64,000 nucleotides of DNA from Trichoplax sp. H2 (lineage: Eukaryota; Placozoa; Uniplacotomia; Trichoplacea). Of this stretch, positions 1 to 13,600 are shown piece by piece; position 1 is the stretch's first letter, and every line of letters begins with the position of its first letter. A model generated the notes under the pieces. It did not search any database. It saw nothing but the letters and a program-made list of their open reading frames with translations, and was not told the DNA's origin. Made by a program: the position numbers and the translations under genes. The DNA is taken from contig NOWV01000026.1 of NCBI GenBank assembly GCA_003344405.1, positions 310,001 to 374,000 on the forward strand, read 5' to 3'.

Positions 1-195
1 AGAGTTGTTTATTCAAAAACGTTGATGCCGCCCAGCCGTGGTAATACATCAAAATTGTCATTTTAGAGATATTTTAACTAATATTTCATAGTTTTTGCAT
101 ATTTGATCCAACTTTGCTATGGATTGACTTCAAATAGTCACTTTCACGCAACCAATTCAGTATTTCTACAATATAAAATAAAAGTATGTAACAGT
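1..195. other. 3' flank of the Myb-like gene
   Basis: AT-rich sequence downstream of the minus-strand stop codon of the first gene. I see no coding signal on either strand. Confidence 0.4.
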
Positions 196-3100
196 CTAAC
201 AAGGTGACTTCCCTTCAAAACCAAGTGTTAATAACTGTGAATCACCTGTTAGGTTGCGCTGATTATCTTTAGGGACTTTAGCTCTAATTCTGGTCCATTT
301 AAAAGCCAAAGCCTCTGAAGTGCAAGACCTACATATGAATAACATAAAAGATTGAATTTAGTACTGCGTCGAATATGATAGAAAATACTCTATCATATAC
401 CAGTGCCAATTCTTCGCTATGGTAGCCCAGTCGATGTCATTCTCAGATGTACGGTTCAATTCCGAAATTCTAGAAGATATATTCAAGTACTGCAATCACA
501 TTCCAACAATTTTTGACTACACAATCTTTCCATAAGGGTTACATGTAAGAGCATAAAATGTTTATTGCTTGGAATTCAATCTATCTACGCTCATATACCT
601 AAATATTAGCTTAGCGGTATCGAAGTATCCCCATTTTCTTACTTTCCCATTATTATCGCAATTAGTTGCATTTTGGTTGCTGAACAGCCTTGATATCAAT
701 AAATGACAGGTTAATTTTTAAATCTCTAGTGACTTTCGTGGTAGTTTTAAACATACAAAAGTATTTATTGACGTTTAACAACATACCATCTAGATCTACA
801 CTGATTTGCATTACGTGTTCCCAAATCTTTCGCGACTTGAGACCAGGGGATGCGGCATGGTCCGGAATTATTTTCGGTATGTTTCAAGACGATAGATCGT
901 AGCTTATTGTCTTCATCTTTACTCCATTTACCTAATCGTTTTCATATCCATTATAAGATGGTTATTAGTTAGTTCATTTATTTTAATGAATTTTATGTTG
1001 AAATAATAAGCAATTGCTGATGAATTCCACAGAACCTGTATTGCATGCCATACTTTTCTGTTCCAAATATCTGATTTTGTGTTCTACCCAAATATTCGAT
1101 TGGCCGATAGCCTTAGCAATAGTTTTCCAGTCGTTACCATGAATGGCATATAAACTTGATTATAAAATTTAAAAACTAAGAGATCGCTACATGTGCAATT
1201 CATAATTCAGCTAGATACCTATGGCTTACCTATGTAATTGCACCATTTCTTCCGACGAAATCCTGTAATGCAAACATGAAACACTTGAAATAAGATCACT
1301 AAACTTTGTCGAACTTTAACCATGCTATACTGCGTACATAAATGTAGAAATGTATGTTATATAAAATTAGTCAGATTAACGTACGGTTTTCCATAAGATG
1401 GGTGATAAATTCTTAAAATGTGTCTGTATGCGGCATGCAATTCACGACAAATTCCCTGAGCTGTATAGAAATAAAAACAACTGGATGAGGATCAGTATAT
1501 TTTAACGAGTGAAATTTAACAGCAATATTGGATAGGCAATAGAAGCTATTGTAAGACATGAAAGATGGCAAGGTAATCTTGGTTAAGAATTTTCTAACAG
1601 AATTACCAAAATAGCGATACATTTCTGCTTTCGATGTCGGGGCGTCTTTCCTGTTACAAAATAGTAATTTCTCGCGATCTTGAATCCCATACTCCTGTAG
1701 TATACGTGTTATCGTATTTCAGTTCAGCAAGACGTAAAATAAGATTGTTCGTAATCCTTAGCAAATATGACCTTTCTAGCTGTGTTGATTACATAACTGT
1801 TTACTAAAATGAGCAGCCATTATGGTTTGGCTATATTTTAGGCATGGAAAAGGCTGAACATGTGCACGGATACAGACTTGAAGATTACACTATTTTTTCT
1901 TTTATTATTTTATCTATCATTAAGTATAGCATGAATTATAGAAACATAAGACCGGTTGCTTAGCTACCTTCATATAACGGTTAATATTTGCTTCGATTAA
2001 TTCGTTTTCCTCTCTAGTCCATTTGCCATTCATTACAGATATACCTGCAATAGACAATAACAACAATCAATCAGGCTGCTGTTGACCAAGAAAGTTGCGC
2101 TGTACTGTATAGAATAAACTCGAAGAATTCTTTTAAAGGCGAATGAATTATACCATATGCACCTATGTATATTAGAATATGAAATTGATACATAGCTACA
2201 AATTTGGATTAGTGGTGACGCTACTTTACCTTTCTCTTCTAAATCTTTCATTTTTTCCTTAGATATCCTCCACTCAGCATGTATAACATCGCTTGCGTCT
2301 ATATCAGATGGCGCATTGCTAGTCGTAGAACAGGACTTACTGAAATGATTGGAAGTCTTTAATCTTTTGCTACTGGGACTTTTAACACTATCTGATTGTC
2401 TATCGTTACTTTTTTCTGGATCAGTATTTGAGGTGTTGATTATCACCGACATATCAGTGGGTGCGTTGGTTTTATGATCTTTGTGTTTACGCTTCTTCTT
2501 TCGCTTCGCTCCGACTTCTACCTGAGGGAATTGAGATTTCTTGTGTTTGTTCTTCAATACATTTTGGATGAGGACCTGCTTTTCTTTAGGTATTGGATTT
2601 GCTGCATCATCATTGCTTTCTTTGCTATAGCCTTCTTCAACAATTTCTGTTTTGGAATATTTTTTACTGTGTTTCCTAATGTGCCGCCTTTCTTTATGTC
2701 CTTAAAATCATCAAATAGCATAGATAATTGTCATTCTTCAGCACTTGCTAGCACTAAACTTATTAACTAAATGATATAAAAGTTGTTAATCAACTATCTA
2801 AGATGGTAGGGTCTACCGAGTTTGTAAGTGCTATTATTGCAGTCCAAATTTATCTTTACACACTGCGATAACATACTGTACAGTATGACTGGAGGACAGC
2901 CATTTTTAATGAAGCTTTGCTGATATTGTATGTTGGATCATTTTAACTAAGATGCCGATGCAGATTAGCTCGAACGCTTGACATACGCGTGCATGCAGTA
3001 TTCGAGGGTACAATGAGGGTACTGTGCCATAAATGCACGTGCACCATAAAATTACTATTAATAAACTGTAAAATGTAATTACGCATTGGAAACCCAATAG

Positions 3101-3569
3101 CACGATAAACTGCAATATTGATCTGCGTAGGGAAATTACTGATATTGTTGCAAAGCGTCAATATCGAATTTAATTTGGACTTTTGTACACAGTAGCAAAA
3201 TTGCTAACAATGAATGAATTCATATTAATAATATATAATATAATATAATCAGTAATATAGGCAGATATGAGGTTACCATAAGCTTAGCTATCCAATTGTA
3301 GTGAAATAATTAAGGAGTTGTCATAAAAGGAGTCAACGATGAAATTGATTTGACCAAGTATGTATTACATTGCAACCAACGACAGACAGCCTTGTAAAAG
3401 GCCAGGCAGGGTAATGGAGCATATAATATGAAATTTTCTTACCGCTTCTCTTGTGCCTTTTCCTTTTCCTATCGACTACTTCATTTTGATTGCGTTTCCT
3501 ATCATCACCGTTATTAGTGCTTTCATTCAATTTTGCAATGTCGCTATTTTTCGTACTACCATTATCCAT
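196..3569 (-). CDS. TTF1/DMTF1-like Myb-domain DNA-binding protein
   Basis: Nine exons on the minus strand: 3569-3443, 2700-2230, 2044-1968, 1694-1558, 1262-1230, 1154-1054, 931-783, 489-401 and 328-196. All phases close, giving about 438 residues. The N-terminal third is low-complexity, Lys/Arg-rich and nuclear-looking (RKRKRHKRSGHKERRH). Myb-type repeats follow: NGKWTREENELIEANI, a second with LYAIHGNDWKTIAKAIG, a third with KWSKDEDNKL and IPWSQVAKDLGTRNANQCRSRW, and a C-terminal one with NDIDWATIAKNW then EALAFKWTRIRAKV. This order, above all HGNDW followed by IPW..VA..LGTR..NQCR.RW, is typical of the TTF1/Reb1/DMTF1 group, which binds DNA to terminate or regulate transcription, including at rDNA. 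Which member it is cannot be decided here. The protein is much shorter than human TTF1, mainly at the N-terminus. The exon 4 end (donor gtcttac) was chosen by phase and is the weakest join. The start is divergent from the channel gene at 4667. Confidence 0.82.
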
Positions 3570-4666
3570 GACGCCACCAAAACTTGACCGGAGAATGCTA
3601 CGACCTGAGCTGGATCGGTCATAGAACGTAAAATGAGCAGGTGTGACTGCAAGTAAACTAACGCAGACGTTTTAACGTTACGGTATGAATTCCGGTACGT
3701 TATGAACTTATGATTGTAAATTAATTAATTAATAATTATTATTATTACTACTGTAGAAAAATGCAGTAACACAACCTTCCACGATGGAGCTTAGGATATT
3801 GTACAGTAGTATATACTGTACAGTACAGTGTACACTTCGACGGTTCAGTACTGTACACTGTACACTATGTGCTTCTGGTCAAAATGACCAATTTTCTGCT
3901 ACTCTTAACAGTACGGTATAGTCCAGTACCAGATTGTTTTTATATTTCAACTGATACTGTTCACCCGTACCACTAAAGTATGACCTTAGTAGTACAGTAT
4001 ATTATTGTACGGTATTACAGTATGATTCAAGTGAACCATTGAAGGTCACATTTCCAGTTACTGTACAGTACTGTAGTCCAGTCATGGTCGCGGTCTTGTG
4101 ATATTTCAACTGATGCCGTCACCCGTACCACTAAAGTATGACCTTCGCAATACAGTACACAGTACTGTGCACTGTACTGTACTGCACGGTAAGATGATTC
4201 GAGTGAACCATTGAAGGTCACATTTCCACTTACAGTACAGTACAGTACAGTACTGTACTGTAGTCCTCTGTGCAGTACTGTACTGTACTGTACTGTACTG
4301 TACAGTACTGTACAGTAGTCCTCTGTACTGTACTGTACAAGATGGATGTCTGTACTGTACACTGTACTGTACAGTACAGTACAGTATTGTAATTTCGTAA
4401 CCACTGTCCTGCCCGGCGTCGCATTTCACTACAGGCTACTTGCATTCGAAATTCGCTACAGGACCTGCCGACTTACAAAACGGTCTTTTATACTGTACAG
4501 TATAACGTACCCTGCACGATACTTTACTGTACAGTGGACGCCAAACACGTACGGTATTTTGATGAGTTATTCGATGAGTCCAATAGCAACCTTGTACACT
4601 CCGTTGAAAACCTTTTCTTTTTAGTTTCCAAGTTTTGACCAACGATAGTAGCGTTCGGCTTTAGCG
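3570..4666. promoter_or_regulatory. Divergent intergenic region with palindromic satellite
   Basis: About 1.1 kb between the start codons of the Myb-like gene (minus) and the two-pore channel gene (plus), so it should hold both promoters. Roughly 700 bp of it is the GTAC-based satellite described separately. I could not pick out a TATA box or initiator with confidence. Confidence 0.5.
3801..4534. repeat. GTACW pentamer satellite array 1 with an internal direct repeat
   Basis: The array is built from GTAC palindromes separated by one base, A or T, so it reads as runs of (TACTG)n that flip into the reverse complement (CAGTA)n many times. It is densest at 4225-4400. A longer unit of roughly 150-170 bp is repeated imperfectly: the block with CACCCGTACCACTAAAG occurs near 3961 and 4121, and the block with GTGAACCATTGAAGG occurs near 4030 and 4202. 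Long open frames across this array on the minus strand encode only Tyr-Cys-Thr-Val-Leu type low complexity and are not genes. Confidence 0.9.
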
Positions 4667-7600
4667 ATGGATAAAGTAAGCAAATCGTTAAGTCGTGCAC
4701 TTGGCGGAGAATCTGCTTTTAAACGAGAGGGAAAAGCTGCTGCTAAGGAAGGTGCTGTCATGATAATGATAGTCGTACAGTATAGACACTTTATATTTAA
4801 TCAGCTTCAGTGATGAGGTTATAACTATTTTTTCCACCCGACTTACAGTACTTACTGTACGTACTGTACGGTAGTACACGCCACAAGAGGATACTGATTT
4901 TGGATTTTAAAACGCCAACTCTTGTAAAAATTTTCAGTGCTGTACATTACTTAAGTATGATAGCGTAATATCATTTTTTCTAATTTCTATAATTACTTTA
5001 TGAGTATACGTTAGGTCATTCCATTAATTAGGTTAACTATTCGTATTTTATCGCCAGTAATTATTGTGGCTATCAATGTCTACTAGCAGTTTAGCTTGCC
5101 TTCACAAATGATATTGGTATCTGCTAATGACACACTAAATAACTTCACAAACAATTAGTAATCATTCTTAACTGTAAAAGTTTATAGCTTCTGGCCAATC
5201 TTAATGTAACACCATCACTATACAATGGTATATCATAATTATTAATATATCTTATCGTATTTTCTAGGATTTTTATTTTTTTTTAACGAGGTTTTTGAAA
5301 TCAATCAAAGACCAAATGTATGTTGTATTCGACAATGTAATACTTTTTTAAATTACTTTTACGCATCTATTTTCAAAGCTCTACGCATGCATTTAATGCA
5401 TTTTAACATAGATAATTTCTTAGTGCCTTTTTTCGTTTTAAATTTTCGAGTGGTCTAAGCGAATCTTTAAAGTTACGAAATAATTTTCACTCGATTCGCT
5501 GCTTTTGTACGATATGTTATCATCTGATGGTACTTGCCGTATATGCTTGGTATTAAATTCGATTCGTGAATCGTCATTATATTCGCTTTGAAATCATTAC
5601 ATATCTGTAAAAGTAAAATTTAAATCTTATGACACATGGTAGACAGTGCAGCACAACTTTATACCCAGTACTTTGTACTCGTATAGATCTCAATGAAATA
5701 GCTCACACGACTACACTACCTTATAGCGCTCAACTATCGCTGGAAACGCTAGTCAGCTTATCCAGCACCACAGGTGTGGTGATGAGGAGTGCCCTCGTAA
5801 ATACATCTCGTACTTTGCGTTTCTATCTATGTGCGATGCTTTCGTTTGCCGATAGTATACGTATTTTGGAAGTTGATTAATGCAAAAGAATCATACTGTA
5901 CAATTATAAGGCTGATGAGATTAGCGGATGCATTCTGAATTAGTCAGTGAACTGTGCTACGCATACTGTAATTATAATTCTAGAATAGCTTGAACTTACA
6001 AAATTGTACAATTTTAATACTCTATTTACCTTGTTGACTAGCTAAAATGATGATATATCACTTACATAAAAATAGAGCAAGTTTCAGCAAATTATTGTCA
6101 TGTTTATATATGATTCTGCCACGGATCGAAATTTACTTTGTCTTCTAGTAGTCAACGGTAATTTTACAAAGCGCCACAGTCCGTTCAAGCCACAGAGTTG
6201 AAAATCGATGCGTACCGTGTACTGTTTAACCGTGGACATGATTCAATTGGACGTTTAATGTGTAGTAATTATGCACGTTAGTAACGGATCAATTCGATTA
6301 GACTATGTTACACATTGATATGAAAAAAATTACCTTAATTAGTAGTAGCAATGAGCAGCTATTGATTGCCCTTAATCGTGACGGTAATATTGTAAATTTT
6401 GTAACCAGGGAGGGATAACCAACGATGTTTAGCGACACGATAAACGTTACACGTATCCTAATAATAGGATTCCATGTTTATGGTATACCTACAATTTTAC
6501 GAAGTCGTTGTCTATTTTGTCTACCGCCTCAGTTGAGGGCATTTACGTATTCTTTTTATCACCACTCTCAATTAAACTGGTTATGGCTCTACAGTACATG
6601 TGATAGAAATAAATATCAAAGCTTCTCTAGCGATAAAGTGCTTATCGTGCATATAACTACAAAGCTGATATCTTGGTCATAACATTTTAATTTACTGGTT
6701 ATAGTAAATTTTTCAGATTTAAACTATTGCTACAAAAATTACTAGTCTGGTTAGTATCATTCGCGAAGCATTTATGAGAGAGATTATCTCAGACAGTCGA
6801 AATTTTAAGCTATCGGGCTAGGATTGGCTAAGTTTTGAATAGAATACTCGTAAGCTTAGTTGTATCGTATTAAGGTTGTTCACAATTACCAACGAGTATG
6901 TTACCAGGATCATTACAGCTGTTCTATTACGATTAGGAGATAGCTGCCGTTATATGATACAGTATATCAACTATTTCTAATTTTATATTTCCGTAAAGAT
7001 TTATATTATACTCTAGTAGTGTGTGTGTAGGATTAAACTTGAAGGTAGTTTGAAGTAATCAATGAAAACGCAATTTTTCTATCAGCATTGTTTATTCTGT
7101 TTAGTCGCTTAATCAGCTTTGCTATAAATCAGTTATTTTTTCATAAGTGACGCACTTGAACCAGTATTCAAAACTCGATTACGAGTATGTTATTTATTTA
7201 TTGTATCGTACCGATTTCTATGAATGGGTTGCATGATCTATAGTAATGTTTCTATAACTAACTCTTCTTTATGATAATAAATTAATAAGAGCCTATTGTT
7301 CTTACTGAAAAGAAATAAGTAAATTCGTTTGTACGCCGTACAATTGCATTGCATCGTTACACTATACTATACAATATACTATCCAAATGAATGTATGTCA
7401 ACGTTCTTATCTTGATAAATAAGCTGAACTCATTAAATTACATGTACAGTACAGTTGTTTGCGTTCATTTTTGTTTGGACGTCCCTTTATTATGATTTAA
7501 ATTTATGATCTGAACGTGGTGCTACATCCTGTAATCATACTGTAACCAACCTGAACAATGTGATCATTAATCTTATTTCCAAGTAACGCAATTCTAGTAA

Positions 7601-10600
7601 TCGTTTATACTCTATTTCATTACTATGTTATTCATTTAATCGTTACAGTTTTACACTATCATATCTACAGCAGTACACTGTGACTGTGGTGTATTCTTCA
7701 TGTCCAATATTTAGCTGTATCGTTTACATAACGACCTTTTATTTATTAATTAATTATTGTACAGTACATTGCTGTCGTTTCAAATAATTGACAGTGATAC
7801 GGTATTGATCACAAGTAATACTTGATTATGTAGATGTTGCTTATTTCTGTAATCACTTATATGACGAGACGATGTTCTGTAAACTAAAATATGACCGGAT
7901 TTGATCTCAATTTAATGATTACTTTTTAATGTTTATGATTACTTCGTAACATAATTAATAGATACAATTAACGAGGTAGTTTCTGTTATTTGAATTGTCG
8001 TTTCGATTATACAGCTACTATACCTTTTGGAGCTCTTGAGAACTTGATCTTGAGTACAAGCTGTTATTGATCTTATTTTTGATATTATTTTAATGTGCTG
8101 CAAAATAGTTTATCTTGAGTGATACAGTACAAGTAAACTTCTAATTTTAATATCTAGAATAACACTTACATGATTGTTACAGATAATAATATATCGTGTT
8201 AACTTGCCATTGCATTGTTATATAAAATCTTTCTCTCAATACGTAGTCATGTAAAATACTCACGTTATAATATTCCATACGTTCATATTACTATCTAAAC
8301 GATGATTATCTATTAAGAGTATTTATTTCATTTTCTCCAGAACGTGATCTTTTCTATACTCTTACGGATGAAGACTTTGAGGAGACCAACGATGATAACC
8401 TAAAGTGGCGTTACAAAGAAGCTGCAATCTACATTAACGAGGGGGCTTCCGGTGCAAATTTCGATCGTCATCCAGCTACTCCTAAGGCTATAAACGCTTA
8501 CATGTAATTATTACGTATTCTATTTATACATTTATGATATGAGTACTGAATCCAAGAAACTATTAATGAGTTAAATATCGTTCTTTCATAGTCTATGCAA
8601 ATTATTACATTGATACGATGCGCATATTTACTGATGGATTTGAATTTAAAATACCTTTCTTTACACACTTTTTTAAAATTTTAAACATTTAGAAAGCTTT
8701 AAATAGTTGTAGTAAATACTTTAAAAAAGACCTGTAATATTTGTATGCATATATTCTAATATTGCATGGGCAATTACTAATTATAATATAATTTAATAGG
8801 CTTGTCCATAATACATGGCTGCGACTGGCTGATTTACTTGTTTGCATAATCATACTAGTAATGGCATTCTTTGAAAGACCTTCTGGTAAATTGAAATTAT
8901 TACATCTAGATTATCAATTTTAACAATTTTAAAACAATAAAAAGTTAAAATCTAGTAACACAATCGCATTAAAACACCAAAGTATTATTATAACTGCTCG
9001 TTATCATTTTGTACATTCATTTGATTATGATACTTAAATTAGCTTAAATTATTAATTTTCTCTTTCAATATTCGTAGTAAATCCAGACTATAATAATAAC
9101 AGAACGAGAATTATTATAACAGCGAGTATTGAATTGGTCTGCTATATCTTTTTACTGATTGGGGGATGGATCAGATATCGATTGATAGGCTGGAAAGGAA
9201 TTTTCAAAGAAAAGAGGAGCATGATGGTTATAAATTGAAATTTTCTTAACTACATTTATAATCTCGAATATTGGTAAAGACTGCTTTCATTAAAAGTGCC
9301 TAATATGTTGTTGTTTATTTGTCTTTCTATTCTCCTATAGTACGTATTCATATTTTTATCACTGATTGATGCCATGCTCGTGCTTGTTCTGCCGTATCAG
9401 TTTTACCGATTCTCAAGACCATTTCGGCCAATCTATATTATTAATAATCATTACAGTTCTGGTACAAGAAGGTGCATATATCGCCATTTGTAATTTTTAT
9501 TTCTAAGTATTAAATATTAGTTAAATATATGGTAAATAAAAGTGCGTATCATATTCTTACTCTAATTTTCTTTTACTCGTAAATGAATAGGGTTATATTA
9601 GATATTTTAAGATCAGCTTCGGAAATTATTGATGTTTTCATGATGACCATTACTTTCATCTTTGTCTTTTCCTTGCTTGGTGAGAGAATTTTTATCATCC
9701 TTTATATTGTTAATAGTTATAATTATATATTCTTGACAGCAGTGATAATACCAGTTACAGTATTTAGTTTTAAAAATTATGTGTATTACTTAAATATAAT
9801 TCACTGAATTGTTTTTGTGATGTAGGATTTTACTTATTTTTTAATCCTCAACCGGGACAGTACGTTCAACTCGATCAAGACTGGTATTTTAGAGAGTTGG
9901 GCATAAGCTTTGTCAGTTTCTTCATCTGCTTGACTACAGCTAAGTATGACGAAATTAATGCGGTAAACTTTGATTATACTTCCGGTAACTGAAAATTTGG
10001 TTAAAAAATTTTCGTATTCGTTTTTCTACTTACCAGTTTTCCAGATGCTATGCTTCCGGCTTACAAAACAATAGGTCATTCAGCGACGATCTACTTCATA
10101 ATTTTCTGTCTTATTGGAATATACTTCTTGCAAAATTTGGTATGTATCGATGACTAATTTAAAATCAGCCATTAAGACCTAGTAAACCCAGTTGAAACTA
10201 CAGTATATAGAGCATTCTTACCGAATAGTAAAATGAACTTGTCTGCCGCGGAATTGATTATTTCGATTTTATCATTGCTATCATACAGTTTCTGGCTGCA
10301 ATCTATTCGTCATTCAATGAGAATTCTAAGTATCAGTTCAAGAAAATTCTTTTAGGTACAAGAAAAGGGTTACGCTTGGCATTTAATCTAATTGATTCCG
10401 ATCAAATTGGACGCATAAGTTTTAGAGACTTTAGAGGTTATTTCGCTTAAATTGGGATTATCGAGTTAATTACCCGATGCATTTTAACTAATTTTTATTA
10501 TAGTTAAACTTTTTTAAAAGTCCCATGTCCTTACAAACCTAGGTATTATGAAATACTATTCAAGCAGTACTCCCTTGCGAGATCTGGTCTTAATGTTTAA

Positions 10601-13600
10601 GATTATGGATGAGGTTTAATAAACTGAATAAAACTTGTTCTGTAAGGTATTACTCTGTATATGACTTAACTTTTACCGGTATATTTGATTATTATGATTT
10701 AAGGATGGGGAAGGCACAATAACTTTGGATGAATTTTATGAATTTCTAAGTGTATGTGCTATTACCTGGGACTCTGATGAAACTCATGATCAATTTTTTA
10801 TATTCGACTACGACTCATTACCTGAATGTTTAAAGCCTGTTGCTAAAGGTTCATTTATAAGTATTCGTTATCTATCTCGGCCCTATTACGAGTTACTTTA
10901 AGTAGTTAACGATTTATTACTTAGTTTTAATGCCTTCATATGCTTCTTGAATAGGGATGTACTGGTTTGTTACCTGGATTTATTTCCAATGGATTGTTAA
11001 CTTGGTAATTATTGCAAATACAATATGGTTGCTGGCTAAGGCCATTACGGCAGATCAAATGGTAGCAACTCAAGGTGGATTAAAAGCAAAGGAGTACCTA
11101 GAAGTATTACATGTTAGTAGCCAAATCTGAGCGTTAATAAATTGCTGATGCGTCACTAGCTTGTTATGCTGTAACTGTATAAGTTACATGAATTTGTAGC
11201 ATTATTGTAAAAGAAATGCTATAATGACACAGTTTAAAAATTGGCAGCAGTTATGCTAAATTCAAATGATACATATTTTACTAATTGGTTGTGAATTATA
11301 GCCTATAGATTATATATTTGTTGGCTTCTACGTTATCGAAATATTAACGCGAATGATTGGCATCGGTTGGAATAGATTTGTATCATCTATTTCGAATCTG
11401 TAAGTGATTATATAGTGTTTACATTGTTAAGACTCTTTTTCTATATTTTAATTCCTGCCTATGAATTAGGTGATTATGGCTCCGATCTCTCTACCCGAGC
11501 TGCAGTAGATATATTAGTTAGAAATGTATTATGCAGTCTAATGTCTATTTATCATTAATAGGATTGACATGTTAATAATTATTGCCGCCGTAGCTGGTGC
11601 TCTCCTTTCAACGGGTATCATAACAGTTTCACTAATGTTATTAATTATATATTAGCCTTGTAGACTCAAATTTAATGGCAATATTTCTGTTTAGGTCGAG
11701 TTGGAAATCCCCTATCCTACTTGGCTTTTTTAAGATTATTCTTAATCCTTCGCTTTATTGACATTCGTTTAAAATTAACTATCGCAATGGAAACTATTGG
11801 GATGTACGAAATAAAATCTATTATAATTGCGCTCTAGATAGAGCGATATAAATTTGAGGCTAGATTATTTGATTGTTTTAATGGCTTGTTTCGTTACATT
11901 CATCATAGGATCCTACCGAGAATGTTAAGCTTTGTTCTCGTTGTGACGTACATGTACTACTTTTTTGCTATCATTGGGATGGAGGCTTTCCCCTGTAAGT
12001 ATTTACACATATTCCCCTCCTATACTTTAGGTCTAACTTGATTCCTTATTTTAGACAAAAATTCGAAATGTGGCTGCACTATGGTTCATCATTATAGCAA
12101 TATTACTACTCATCCACTTAATAATAGCAAGATAATTGCGCCCTATGGGGATTATACTTATGGTTGCAGCGACGATCAATTTTATAATATCGCCGGTAAC
12201 ACGACTGTTTTATTCAGGAATGTTGTAAGTATTATGAAAGTCAAAATCATAATGAGTCGTAGATAAGGTTCCTTACTGAAAAGATTTAGCTGTATGTCAC
12301 TTAACTGACTTGATATAGAAACTAATTTCGATTGTGATTATAAAATTTTTATTTACATTTTATCAGAATAATACTTTGGAAGTTTGCGCTAAGAAAACTA
12401 CCGACCAATGCGTTAAAGATAATGGTCTGGATTGTGATTGTTCGATTAAATCCTGCGGTGGCCATTACAGTAGTAGTTATGATCGAACTAGTCCGGTACT
12501 AATTTCGATATCTAACTAAGGAAATATAACTTAGCACTTAGCATAGTTTTCATTAAATTGATGCGACCTATTCTGTTACTAGTATCTACATTATTATACA
12601 CTTATGATATCGAATTAATGTGTCTGGCTGACGTAAAGTAATCACTGGTGGGTTATTTTTATCTAGGATGGCCTATATTATCTTATGAATTTCGATAGCA
12701 TTCTAAACGCTTATACTACGCTGTTTGCTTTGATGGTTGTTAATAACTGGCAGATTATTATGTTTGGTATGTGTTTCATTTAAGATAATACATTACATCC
12801 GACTGTCAAATAAAATGCATTGATTATTAAATAAATATACGTATTCTTACATCATCTTTCACTATATAAATATGTCGTAACTATGTTAAATTGCTAATAT
12901 TTCCTGCAGGCACTATAGATGCTTCTGGAACCACGTGGAGTATTGCCTATTTTATCTTTTTCTACTTCATCGCTGTTGAAGTTATTGTAAAGTAACTACA
13001 ATATTATTATTTATGATAAACATCTAATACTTGTAGTCATTATTAAAGGTTTTGCAATGTGTGCATCCATCCTATAGCGTTGTTCAAGCCTTTATTTTGG
13101 ACGCCTTCAACAAGATGACTCCGCACGTTGAGGCACATCTTAAACTTCGAGATAAAGGAAAAAATTCCAGTCAGATAGACGTGATTCAAATTCCAATTTT
13201 AAAGTAATCATACTAGCATAGGGTTACGTTGGAGTAGCAAGATAAAGTTTATTTAATGACTTTATTACCGAATCATACACAGGAGTGAAAGAAAATCTAT
13301 CATTGAGGCACAGAATAGAAAATGGTATTCTATTTTATCAGCAGGTACAAATACGTATTTTTCGGTAGCTTAATTCATTCTTTAGCATTGACTGTCACAG
13401 GAGATACACGGTTGTCATTGCTATTGATAAATATATTATGCACTTTTTATTAATGTTTAGGATATATATATGGTGAAGATACGGAGGTCAGTTATAACGG
13501 CCGTCGATCACTTAATACGTTGGACATTTTTTTAATTGTATATGAGGAGGATTTAAATGCTTGGCTATCTGAGGAAGATGGACTTAAACTATGTAAATTT

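Noticed and set aside
4027-4445. Long minus-strand open frames rich in Tyr, Cys, Val, Thr, Leu
   Set aside because: They only translate the GTAC satellite; a period-5 repeat without stops stays open in several frames.
3801-4534. CRISPR array possibility for the regular repeats
   Set aside because: Spacers are single bases, there are no unique spacers or cas genes, and the host is eukaryotic.
5447-5506. tRNA-like stretch (GTGGTCTAAGCG with a later CGATTCG)
   Set aside because: No acceptor stem or anticodon arm could be paired; resembles a tRNA only in the A-box-like words.
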